In this document: positions 40,843-50,918 of the stretch, piece by piece | Position numbering within the stretch: the stretch's first letter is position 1 | Layout: each line of letters begins with the position of its first letter | Origin: Mycolicibacterium palauense | GTDB taxonomy: Bacteria > Actinomycetota > Actinomycetes > Mycobacteriales > Mycobacteriaceae | Length of the DNA: 64,000 bases | Reading direction: 5' to 3' | Assembly: GCF_002592005.1 (NCBI RefSeq) | Contig: NZ_NVQF01000018.1 | Span: forward strand, 19,904 to 83,903 | Notes under the pieces: generated by a model | Seen by the model: the letters and a program-made list of their open reading frames with translations, nothing else | Told to the model about the DNA's origin: nothing | Database searches by the model: none | Program-made: the position numbers and the translations under genes

Positions 40843-42630
40843 TCAGCGTAGGCGCCGGGCGTCGACCGGGGCGGGCGCGGTCTCGGTTTCGCCCGCCCGC
40901 CGATGGTCGTCGGCCCGCTTCCCGTCCGGCTCGCCGTCGGTCCCGGGCCCGGTATCCGGGCGTGTTTCATGCCCGGACCCGTGCCCGGTCCCGTGAGTCG
41001 TCTGCACGTCGGTACCGGTGGGCAGGCCCCGCCACGGCAGCCGACGATAGGTCAGCGCCATCAGTGCGACCACGATGACGGTGCTGGCCACCGTCGCGTC
41101 CACGATCTGAAAGAGCGCGAACCGGTCGCCGTTGGCGGTCGGGCCGAAGATGCCGACGATCAGCGACACCGCGATCGCCGCGATCCGGAATCCGGGCCGG
41201 GTGGCCCAGGCGGCCAGCGGGATGATCGCCCAGAGCAGATACCAGGGCTGGACCACCGGGAACAGCAGCACGGTGGCGCCGAGCGCCACCCCGAGTCCGC
41301 CGACGGGGTGTAGGCGGCCGCGCAGCACGGCCAGCAGCAGCCAGCTGACCACCACGGCGATCACCAGCACGCCGATGGCGCGGGTCAGCGACAGGATCGC
41401 GGTGGTGTGGTCGCCCAACCCGAGCAGGATCCCGACCTGCCCGGTGGCCAGCGCCAGCAGGGTCGGGGGTGACATCCAGCTGCGCACGACGTTGGCGGTG
41501 CCCAGGGTGAACAACCACCCGAAACCGAGCCCGCTGGCCCAGCCGACCAGCGCCATCGTCGCCAGCGAGATCACGCCCAACCCGCCGCCGGCGACCAGGA
41601 ACGCCTTCAGGGTTCCGCCCCAGCGGCAGGCCAATGCCATCGCGACGAATCCGAGCGCCAACAGTGACGGCAGTTTGACCTGCGAGGACAACGTGATCAG
41701 GACGGCGCCGAGGACGAGTTGGCCCAGCGGAGCCCAGGCCCGCCACTGATCGCGGGTCGCAGGCCAGCTCAGTGGTCGCGGCAGCAGACGTTCGGTGGCG
41801 TCGATACCGCGCAGCGCGAACTCCGTGCCGGCCAGCATCAGGCCCAGCATCAGTGCCTCGTTGTGGATCCCGGCGACCAGATGCATGAACAGCAGCGGGT
41901 TGGTCGCGCCCAGCCACATCGCGCTGACCTCGGCCACGCCGCAGCGCCGGGCCAGTCGCGGTGTCGCCCACACGATCAGGCCCACGCCGACCAGGACCAC
42001 GACGCGGTGGCACAGCACCGCCGCCACGATGTTCTCGCCGGTGATCGCCGAGATGCCCCGCCCGATCCAGAGGAACAGCGGACCGTAGGGAGCCGGGGTC
42101 TCCCGCCAGAGACTGGGCACTGAGAGGGTGAACACATGGTCGAGGCCCAGGCCGGGCGCCGGACCGACCCGGTAGGGGTCCAGGCCCAGGCGGGCGATCT
42201 GGCTCTGTGCCAGGTAGGAGTAGACGTCCTTGCTGTACATCGGGGGCGCGACGAGCAGGGGCAGCATCCACAGCAGCAGGGTGTGATCGAGCTGCCCGCG
42301 TGTCATGCGGCGCTTGCCCAGCGCGAACCTGCCCAGCATGAGCCAGGCCAGGGCCATCATCACCGCGCCCGTGGTGGTCATCGTCAGCGAGACCGTCTGG
42401 ATTCGCGACGGCAGGTTGAGCAGCCGCACCCCGAAGGTGGGATCCTGGACGACGGGCCGGGCCCCGGCGCCCAGGGCGCCGATGGCCATCAGGACGGTGC
42501 CGGTGGCGCCGAAACGCCGCGTCCGGCGCAGCGCGACGAGCTCGGCACCGTTGAGCGGCGAGCCCACGGTGCGCTCGTCGCCGTGCCAGCGGGCGATCGA
42601 CGAGCTCCACGAGCGTTGGCGGGCGGCCAC
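40843..42630 (-). CDS. mptB: Alpha-(1->6)-mannopyranosyltransferase MptB
   Basis: A 595-residue GT-C enzyme with about 13 membrane segments that starts the mannan core of lipomannan from polyprenyl-phosphomannose. MYSKDVYSYLAQSQIARLG is the acidic loop-1 motif. The first helices (VQDPTFGVRLLNLPSRIQTV) closely follow M. tuberculosis Rv1459c. The C-terminal 70 residues are a hydrophilic His/Asp/Gly-rich tail. GTG 42630 is chosen over the upstream ATG at 42669: it matches the family start and lies six bases after TACGCT. It is divergent from sufR. Confidence 0.92.
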   Translation of the reverse strand: MAARQRSWSSSIARWHGDERTVGSPLNGAELVALRRTRRFGATGTVLMAIGALGAGARPVVQDPTFGVRLLNLPSRIQTVSLTMTTTGAVMMALAWLMLGRFALGKRRMTRGQLDHTLLLWMLPLLVAPPMYSKDVYSYLAQSQIARLGLDPYRVGPAPGLGLDHVFTLSVPSLWRETPAPYGPLFLWIGRGISAITGENIVAAVLCHRVVVLVGVGLIVWATPRLARRCGVAEVSAMWLGATNPLLFMHLVAGIHNEALMLGLMLAGTEFALRGIDATERLLPRPLSWPATRDQWRAWAPLGQLVLGAVLITLSSQVKLPSLLALGFVAMALACRWGGTLKAFLVAGGGLGVISLATMALVGWASGLGFGWLFTLGTANVVRSWMSPPTLLALATGQVGILLGLGDHTTAILSLTRAIGVLVIAVVVSWLLLAVLRGRLHPVGGLGVALGATVLLFPVVQPWYLLWAIIPLAAWATRPGFRIAAIAVSLIVGIFGPTANGDRFALFQIVDATVASTVIVVALMALTYRRLPWRGLPTGTDVQTTHGTGHGSGHETRPDTGPGTDGEPDGKRADDHRRAGETETAPAPVDARRLR

Positions 42631-42636
42631 GTGAGC

Positions 42637-42642
42637 AGCGTA
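42637..42642 (-). promoter_or_regulatory. -10 element for mptB (leaderless type)
   Basis: TACGCT on the minus strand with six bases to the GTG at 42630. It decides the start codon. Confidence 0.55.
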
Positions 42643-42727
42643 GCGGCCCCGATATTCCCGGCCGGGCATGTGAGCAACCCAACGCCGAGCTAAGGGTCCC
42701 CTTCCTAGACCCGCATCCGGAATTGCG

Positions 42728-42744
42728 TCACACTGGTGTTGTGA
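42728..42744 (+). promoter_or_regulatory. SufR operator over the sufR start codon
   Basis: TCACACTGGTGTTGTGA contains ACACT-N5-TGTGA, the inverted repeat reported, from memory, for M. tuberculosis SufR. It covers the likely -10 (CACACT, 42729-42734) and the GTG start at 42741. Bound SufR would block polymerase on a leaderless suf transcript. Confidence 0.72.
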
Positions 42745-43469
42745 AAATCCGTCCAGAGGCCACGGGCGTCGCTGCGCCCTCGCCGGAAGTGCAGTCGCAC
42801 CAGGACGGTCACACCCGAAGCGCCATCATCCGGCTGCTGTTGGAGTCCGGGCCGATCACCGCGGGCAGCGTCGGTGACCGGCTGGGGATCTCCGCGGCGG
42901 GCGTGCGCCGACACCTCGACGCGCTGATCGAGGCCGGGGACGCGGAGGCCAAGACCGCCGCGGCATGGCAGCAGGAAGGGCGCGGCCGTCCGGCCAAGCG
43001 CTACCGGCTCACCGCGGCGGGCCGGGCCAAACTCGAGCACACCTACGACGATCTGGCCTCGGCGGCCATGCGCGCATTGCGGGAGGTCGGAGGCGAGGAG
43101 GCGGTGCGGACCTTCGCCCGGCGCCGCATCGACAGCATCCTCGGCGAGGTCGAGGCGGTCTCCAGTGAGCGCGACGCCGACGTCGAGGCCACCGCCGACC
43201 GGGTTGCCGAGGCGTTGAGCAAGGCGGGCTACGCCACCACCACATCCCGGGTGACCGCCGGCAGCGGCGGCAGCCGCGTGCAGGGTGTCCAGATCTGTCA
43301 GCACCACTGTCCGGTGTCGCACGTCGCCGAGGAGTTTCCCGAACTGTGCGAAGCCGAGCAGGCGGCCATGGCCGAGCTGCTGGGTACCCACGTCCAACGG
43401 CTGGCGACGATCGTCAACGGAGACTTCGCATGTACCACCCACGTCCCGCTGAGCCCGGTGCAGACCTAG
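42741..43469 (+). CDS. sufR: SufR, Fe-S sensing repressor of the suf operon
   Basis: A 242-residue ArsR/DeoR-like winged HTH protein. The HTH is in residues about 25-70 ([37 protein letters not shown]). The C-terminal domain has CQHHC, then a third Cys 12 residues on in [13 protein letters not shown], and a Cys in DFACTTH, candidates for [4Fe-4S] ligands. It represses suf genes when cluster-loaded. GTG 42741 is chosen over the upstream ATG because the operator and -10 lie before it. Confidence 0.93.
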   Translation: MKIRPEATGVAAPSPEVQSHQDGHTRSAIIRLLLESGPITAGSVGDRLGISAAGVRRHLDALIEAGDAEAKTAAAWQQEGRGRPAKRYRLTAAGRAKLEHTYDDLASAAMRALREVGGEEAVRTFARRRIDSILGEVEAVSSERDADVEATADRVAEALSKAGYATTTSRVTAGSGGSRVQGVQICQHHCPVSHVAEEFPELCEAEQAAMAELLGTHVQRLATIVNGDFACTTHVPLSPVQT

Positions 43470-43560
43470 CCGACCGGGCCAGCAGGCCAACCGACCCGAG
43501 CATGACCTTCGGCGCACAGCCCGCGCCGAAGCCACCACGAGCGATCGAAGGAGCGTCGCA

Positions 43561-45012
43561 ATGACTCTCACCCCGGAGGCTTCCGTTTCGAAGCCCGCCG
43601 AACCGCTGACCCAGGAAGAGGCCATCGCCTCGCTGGGCCGGTACGGCTACGGCTGGGCGGACTCCGACGTCGCCGGCGCCAGCGCCCAGCGCGGGCTGTC
43701 CGAGGCGGTGGTGCGCGACATCTCGGCGAAGAAGAACGAACCCGAGTGGATGCTCGACATCCGGCTGCGCGCGCTGCGCACGTTCGGCAAGAAGCCGATG
43801 CCGAGGTGGGGGTCCAACCTGGACGGCATCGACTTCGACAACATCAAGTACTTCGTGCGCTCCACCGAGAAGCAGGCGGCCACCTGGGACGACCTGCCCG
43901 AGGACATTCGCAACACCTACGACAAGCTGGGTATCCCGGAGGCGGAGAAGCAGCGCCTGGTCTCGGGTGTGGCCGCGCAGTACGAGTCGGAGGTGGTCTA
44001 CCACCAGATCCGCGAGGACCTGGAAGCCCAGGGTGTGCTGTTCCTGGACACGGACACCGCGTTGAAGGAGCACCCGGAGATCTTCAAGCAGTACTTCGGC
44101 ACCGTGATCCCGGCCGGCGACAACAAGTTCTCCGCCCTCAACACCGCGGTGTGGAGTGGCGGGTCCTTCATCTACGTGCCGCCGGGCGTGCACGTCGACA
44201 TTCCGCTGCAGGCCTACTTCCGGATCAACACCGAGAACATGGGCCAGTTCGAGCGGACACTGATCATCGTCGACGAGGGCGCCTACGTGCACTACGTCGA
44301 GGGCTGCACCGCACCGATCTACAAGAGCGACTCGCTGCACTCGGCGGTCGTGGAGATCATCGTCAAGCAGGGCGGCCGCTGCCGGTACACCACGATCCAG
44401 AACTGGTCGAACAACGTCTACAACCTCGTCACCAAGCGTGCCCGCGCCGAGGCCGGCGCCACCATGGAGTGGATCGACGGCAACATCGGGTCGAAGGTGA
44501 CGATGAAGTACCCGGCGGTGTGGATGACCGGGGAGCACGCCAAGGGCGAGGTGCTCTCGGTGGCCTTCGCCGGGGAGGGGCAGCACCAGGACACCGGCGC
44601 CAAGATGCTGCACCTGGCCCCGAACACGTCGAGCAACATCGTCTCCAAGTCGGTGGCCCGCGGCGGTGGCCGCGCCTCCTACCGCGGCCTGGTCCAGGTC
44701 AACAAGGGCGCGCACGGCTCGCGTTCCAGTGTGAAATGCGATGCGCTGCTGGTCGACACGGTCAGCCGCAGCGACACCTACCCCTACGTCGACATCCGCG
44801 AGGACGACGTCACGATGGGCCATGAGGCCACGGTGTCGAAGGTCAGCGAGGACCAGCTGTTCTACCTGATGAGCCGCGGGATGACCGAGGACGAGGCGAT
44901 GGCGATGGTGGTGCGCGGCTTCGTCGAGCCCATCGCCAAGGAACTGCCCATGGAGTATGCGCTGGAACTCAACCGGCTCATCGAGCTGCAGATGGAAGGC
45001 GCGGTCGGATAA
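43561..45012 (+). CDS. sufB: Fe-S assembly scaffold SufB (intein-free)
   Basis: A 483-residue subunit of the SufBC2D scaffold. Hallmarks are [40 protein letters not shown] (the Cys at the usual intein site) and the C-terminal [21 protein letters not shown]. tuberculosis SufB is interrupted by an intein at the EG/C junction; here that junction is continuous. AAGGAG lies seven bases before the ATG. The 91-bp gap after sufR shows no terminator. Confidence 0.97.
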   Translation: MTLTPEASVSKPAEPLTQEEAIASLGRYGYGWADSDVAGASAQRGLSEAVVRDISAKKNEPEWMLDIRLRALRTFGKKPMPRWGSNLDGIDFDNIKYFVRSTEKQAATWDDLPEDIRNTYDKLGIPEAEKQRLVSGVAAQYESEVVYHQIREDLEAQGVLFLDTDTALKEHPEIFKQYFGTVIPAGDNKFSALNTAVWSGGSFIYVPPGVHVDIPLQAYFRINTENMGQFERTLIIVDEGAYVHYVEGCTAPIYKSDSLHSAVVEIIVKQGGRCRYTTIQNWSNNVYNLVTKRARAEAGATMEWIDGNIGSKVTMKYPAVWMTGEHAKGEVLSVAFAGEGQHQDTGAKMLHLAPNTSSNIVSKSVARGGGRASYRGLVQVNKGAHGSRSSVKCDALLVDTVSRSDTYPYVDIREDDVTMGHEATVSKVSEDQLFYLMSRGMTEDEAMAMVVRGFVEPIAKELPMEYALELNRLIELQMEGAVG

Positions 45013-45014
45013 CA

Positions 45015-46310
45015 GTGGCATCGAATTTCACTGAGGCCGTAGAAGGTTCGGCACTCTCCGCGGTCAACGACGGCTCGACATTGGCTACCGCCAACGACGG
45101 CTCGACATTGGCTACCGCCAACGACGGCTCGACATTGGCTACCGCCAACGACGGCTCGACATTGGCTACCGCCAATAAGGGCGAACTGTTCTCCTCGTTC
45201 GACGTCGACGCCTTCGAGGTGCCCGGCGGCCGCGACGAGATCTGGCGGTTCACCCCGCTGAGGCGGTTGCGCGGGCTGCACGACGGCTCGGCGCTCGCCA
45301 CCGGGACCGCGGGGATCACCGTCTCCGAGCGCCCGGGAGTGACGGTGGAGACCGTCCGCCGGGGCGACCCGCGGCTCGGCGAGGCCGGTGCGCCCACCGA
45401 CCGGGTCGCCGCCCAGGCCTATTCGTCGTTCAACTCGGCGACGGTGGTCACCGTCGCCCGTGACACCGAGGTCGCCGAACCGATCGAGATCACCGTCGAC
45501 GGCCCCGGTGAGGGCGCGACGGCGTACGGACATCTGCAGATCCGCGTCGAGGAGCTGTCGCGGGCCATCGTCGTCGTCGACCTGCGCGGCAGCGGCACCT
45601 ACGCCGATAACGTCGAGATCCTCGTCGGCGATTCGGCCGGGCTCGGGGTGATCTGGATCGCCGACTGGGCCGACGACATGGTCCACGTGAGCGCCCACCA
45701 TGCCCGGTTGGGCAAGGACGCGGTGCTGGGCCACGTCAACGTGACCCTCGGTGGCGACGTCGTGCGGACCACCGCGACGGTGCGCTTCGCCGGACCCGGC
45801 GGCGACGCCCAGATGCTGGGCACCTACTTCGCCGACGACGGCCAGCACTTCGAGTCCCGGTTGCTCGTCGATCACTCCCAACCGAACTGCAAGTCCGACG
45901 TGCTGTATAAGGGCGCGCTGCAAGGGGATCCGGATTCGGCCAGGCCCGACGCCCACACGGTCTGGGTGGGTGATGTGCTCATCCGCGCGGAGGCCACCGG
46001 CACCGACACCTTCGAGGTCAACCGCAACCTGGTGCTCACCGACGGTGCGCGCGCCGACTCCGTACCCAACCTGGAGATCGAGACGGGCGAGATCATCGGG
46101 GCCGGCCACGCAAGCGCGACCGGACGTTTCGACGACGAGCAGCTGTTCTACCTGCGCGCCCGCGGAATCCCGGAGGAGCAGGCCCGTCGGCTCGTGGTGC
46201 GCGGCTTCTTCGGCGAGATCATCGCCAAGATCGCCGTCCCCGCGGTGCGCGAACGCCTAACCGAAGCCATTGAACGTGAACTAGCGATCACCGAATCGAG
46301 AAGCAACTGA
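45015..46310 (+). CDS. sufD: Fe-S assembly protein SufD with N-terminal 9-residue repeats
   Basis: A 431-residue SufD. Its family core starts near residue 58 (FSSFDVDAFEVPGGRDEIWRFTPL); later segments include GTYFADDGQHFESRLLVDHS, KSDVLYKGALQGD and EDQ-like DDEQLFYLRARGIPEEQARR. The N-terminus carries four exact copies of NDGSTLATA, which lengthen it compared with usual SufD proteins. The GTG at 45015 is two bases after the sufB stop. The open frame through the repeat supports function despite the expansion. Confidence 0.94.
   Translation: MASNFTEAVEGSALSAVNDGSTLATANDGSTLATANDGSTLATANDGSTLATANKGELFSSFDVDAFEVPGGRDEIWRFTPLRRLRGLHDGSALATGTAGITVSERPGVTVETVRRGDPRLGEAGAPTDRVAAQAYSSFNSATVVTVARDTEVAEPIEITVDGPGEGATAYGHLQIRVEELSRAIVVVDLRGSGTYADNVEILVGDSAGLGVIWIADWADDMVHVSAHHARLGKDAVLGHVNVTLGGDVVRTTATVRFAGPGGDAQMLGTYFADDGQHFESRLLVDHSQPNCKSDVLYKGALQGDPDSARPDAHTVWVGDVLIRAEATGTDTFEVNRNLVLTDGARADSVPNLEIETGEIIGAGHASATGRFDDEQLFYLRARGIPEEQARRLVVRGFFGEIIAKIAVPAVRERLTEAIERELAITESRSN
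45066..45173 (+). repeat. 27-bp in-frame tandem repeat, 4 exact copies, in sufD
   Basis: Units start at 45066, 45093, 45120 and 45147 and encode NDGSTLATA. All four copies are identical at the base level, which implies recent or homogenised expansion. Confidence 0.97.
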
Positions 46311-46311
46311 C

Positions 46312-48377
<2,066 letters not shown>

Positions 48378-48378
48378 C

Positions 48379-48846
48379 ATGCGACTGGAACAGATGTACC
48401 AGGAAGTGATCCTGGACCACTACAAGCATCCGCACCATCGCGGACTGCGCGAGCCCTTCGGCGCCGAGGTGCACCACGTCAACCCCACCTGTGGGGACGA
48501 GATCACGCTGCGGGTGGCGCTGTCGCAGGACGGCGAGACGGTCGACGACGTGTCCTACGACGGGCAGGGCTGCTCGATCAGCCAGGCGGCCACCTCGGTG
48601 CTGGCCGACCAGGTCATCGGCGCCACCGTCGGCGACGCACTGAAGATGGTCGCGGCCTTCACCGAGATGGTCTCGTCGCGCGGCACCGTCGACGGTGACG
48701 AGGAGTTGATCGGCGACGGCATCGCCTTCGCCGGAGTGGCCAAGTACCCGGCCCGGGTCAAATGCGCGCTGTTGGGTTGGATGGCCTTCAAGGACGCCGT
48801 GGCGCAAGCCAGTGAGGAGACACCCAGTGAGGAGAAGTCGTCATGA
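48379..48846 (+). CDS. sufU: Sulfur-transfer protein SufU
   Basis: A 155-residue zinc-dependent sulfur acceptor for SufS. Three conserved Cys are in NPTCGDEITLRV, DGQGCSISQAATS and ARVKCALLGW; the Asp of CGDE completes the zinc site. The opening LEQMYQEVILDHYKHPHHRG is typical. The stop overlaps the sufT ATG. Confidence 0.95.
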   Translation: MRLEQMYQEVILDHYKHPHHRGLREPFGAEVHHVNPTCGDEITLRVALSQDGETVDDVSYDGQGCSISQAATSVLADQVIGATVGDALKMVAAFTEMVSSRGTVDGDEELIGDGIAFAGVAKYPARVKCALLGWMAFKDAVAQASEETPSEEKSS

Positions 48847-49220
48847 GTGACACCGCACCTCAGAGCGCCGACGAGGCGGGCACCGAGGCGCCGGATCCGG
48901 AACTGCTCGCCGACCTCGAAGAGGCGATGCGCGACGTCGTGGATCCCGAGCTCGGGATCAACGTCGTGGACCTCGGTTTGGTCTACGGCCTCAACCTGGA
49001 GGAGAGCGACGCCGGGACCGTTGCCCTGCTCGACATGACCCTCACCTCGGCGGCCTGCCCCCTGACCGACGTGATCGAGGATCAGTCGCGTACCGCCCTG
49101 GTGGGCGCCGGGCTGGTCAGCGAGTTGAAGATCAACTGGGTGTGGAATCCGCCGTGGGGCCCGGACAAGATCACCGAGGACGGCCGCGAGCAGCTGCGGG
49201 CGCTGGGGTTCACCGTCTGA
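48843..49220 (+). CDS. sufT: Fe-S assembly protein SufT (DUF59/MIP18)
   Basis: A 125-residue MIP18-family protein. EAMRDVVDPELGINVVDLGLVYG and MTLTSAACPLTDVIEDQ, with its conserved Cys, define the family; NWVWNPPWGPDKITEDGREQ closes it. It helps maturation of Fe-S proteins. Last gene of the suf operon. Confidence 0.94.
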   Translation: MSDTAPQSADEAGTEAPDPELLADLEEAMRDVVDPELGINVVDLGLVYGLNLEESDAGTVALLDMTLTSAACPLTDVIEDQSRTALVGAGLVSELKINWVWNPPWGPDKITEDGREQLRALGFTV

Positions 49221-49289
49221 GCGGGTGACGGGCGCGCGTCCCGGCTCATCCGGCCGGGGACCGGCTCAGGCGATGGCTTTCCAGACACT

Positions 49290-49331
49290 GGCCGTCAGAG
49301 GATGGCCGTCAGACGATGGCCGTCAGACGAT
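49290..49331. repeat. 14-bp tandem repeat, 3 copies, over the PAP2 stop codon
   Basis: Units start at 49290, 49304 and 49318 (ggccgtcagacgat, the first with one change). The third unit contains the stop codon (TCA, 49323-49325) and last residues of the PAP2 gene. Confidence 0.85.
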
Positions 49332-50282
49332 GGCCTGCGGATCGACGCTGCGTTTGGCCTCCAGCCGGTACCACGTCCACCAGAACACCAGCGCGGCCGC
49401 CACCGATCCCGCGAACGCCAACGCGTGCGCCCCGAGGTAGAGGTTGAACTGGCCGGCCTGGTTCAGCGGGCCTTCGCGCCACCCCGTCATCGTCAGTAGC
49501 GTCCCGGCCACCAGCGTCGCGATTCCGAAGGTCGCGACGATGACTACGAATATCGTGCGCAGCGTGTAGCGGGCGGCCCCCGGAGACACCACGGCCCGCA
49601 ACCGTCCGGTGCGGGCGAGCAGGTAGGACGCGCCGCAGCCCACCACGAGCGCCACCGCATCGGCGGCCAGGGTGTCGGAGAGTCGGTGTGCGTGCGCGGC
49701 GATGGTGAAGGCACCCATGCCCACCGTCGCGGTGAGCGCGAAGAACATCGCGACGCCGCGGTAGCGGTAGGGCACCACCACCAGCAGGGCGAACAGCAGC
49801 GTCATCGCCACGGTGGTGTGCCCGCTGGGCAGGGTGTTCTCCATGTGCTTGGTCGGCACGAGCGCGAGGTCCGGGCGTGGGAGGACGAAGTGCTTGAGGA
49901 TCTGGGTGATCGCCTGGCCGACCAGGATGATCGCCACGCCGGCGATCGCGAGCACCCGCTGGCGGCGCAGCAGCCCGATCGCGGCCACCACCAACGTCGC
50001 CAGGGCCACCGACGACATCGTGACGAGACCCATGGCGTCGTGGCCCCGCTCGCGCTGCTCGGGGTTGGCCTGGCTGTTGCCGCGCAGCGCGGCGTTCTCC
50101 AGGGTCTGCCCGGTCACGGTCTGCGAGGACAGCCAGTACACCGCGCCCCCGAAGATCAGCGCGAGGACCAGCACCAGCATCCAACGCCGGCCGGCGCGGC
50201 GCACCAGGCGTTCCGCGAGGTACGGGCCGACATCGGGGTGCGGCCCGGCGGCCGCCCGCGACGGGGCTTGATCGGGTAGCAC
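49323..50282 (-). CDS. PAP2-superfamily membrane phosphatase
   Basis: A 319-residue protein with about seven membrane segments. Motif 1 is KHFVLPRP, motif 2 is LPSGHTTVAM, and the motif 3 region is TIAAHAHRLSDTLAADA, with the His-x3-Asp intact but no clear Arg at the usual upstream place. Such enzymes dephosphorylate undecaprenyl or lipid phosphates; the substrate here is unknown. The GTG at 50282 has AAGGAG nine bases upstream. The C-terminal codons and stop lie in a 14-bp tandem repeat. Confidence 0.83.
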   Translation of the reverse strand: MLPDQAPSRAAAGPHPDVGPYLAERLVRRAGRRWMLVLVLALIFGGAVYWLSSQTVTGQTLENAALRGNSQANPEQRERGHDAMGLVTMSSVALATLVVAAIGLLRRQRVLAIAGVAIILVGQAITQILKHFVLPRPDLALVPTKHMENTLPSGHTTVAMTLLFALLVVVPYRYRGVAMFFALTATVGMGAFTIAAHAHRLSDTLAADAVALVVGCGASYLLARTGRLRAVVSPGAARYTLRTIFVVIVATFGIATLVAGTLLTMTGWREGPLNQAGQFNLYLGAHALAFAGSVAAALVFWWTWYRLEAKRSVDPQAIV

Positions 50283-50918
50283 GTGCGACGGCTCCTTCCC
50301 CCTGGCTCGGCCGTGGTGACCGGGTCCCTTCCGATTGTGACGTGCCGCCGCCGTTCGCGTGCGGGTTGGGCACAGGCCGGAGTGCAGGGCCGGGGCGGGG
50401 TGCCCTCACGGATGTGGCCGCGCGTCGTTGCCGGTGCGCGGAAGGCGAAACACCCGGCGTGCCCGGAGCCGGTGGGCAATCCGGGGAATGCCAAGGCCCG
50501 GACGAGGATCTTCGAGGCGGGCCAACGGCTCCGCCCCGGACCCGATCCGCAAATCTCGTCCACTGCGCTGGAATTGCGGATAATCCCCGGTTCCGGTGTT
50601 GGCACAGGCCGTCGCTATTTGCCTGGTCGGGCTCCCGGAAGGGAAATTCGGTAATTGCACGGCACGGTCACGCCGATTTGGTTACGGTTTGCTGTGTACC
50701 CATCCCATCGGTCGTGATGGGAGGCCGCAAATAGTGTCATTCGACGCGCGGGAGTGGTCCTGTCATGGTCCGAATTGTCTTCTGTCCCGGGATGGGTGAG
50801 CGGCGTCGCGGGCGCCGTCGCCGCCGTCAATTCGGATTGTCTGCATCCGAAATGGCGGTGAGAAGTGGGCAGTGAGAAATGTGCGGTGAGAAATACGCGA
50901 TCGCAATTGAGCGCTGAC
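50283..50918. other. 636-bp intergenic region with a structured leader
   Basis: Divergent gap between the PAP2 and GH16 genes without a convincing gene. Its right half is less GC-rich than the surroundings. CCGAATTG (50770-50777) pairs with CAATTCGG (50828-50835), and TTCGGAT (50831-50837) alternatively pairs with ATCCGAA (50845-50851), so two mutually exclusive stems are possible. No known riboswitch core was recognised. Confidence 0.5.

Noticed and set aside
50283..50918. c-di-AMP (ydaO) riboswitch before the GH16 gene
   Set aside because: The hairpins do not reproduce the conserved ydaO core; only generic stems are visible.
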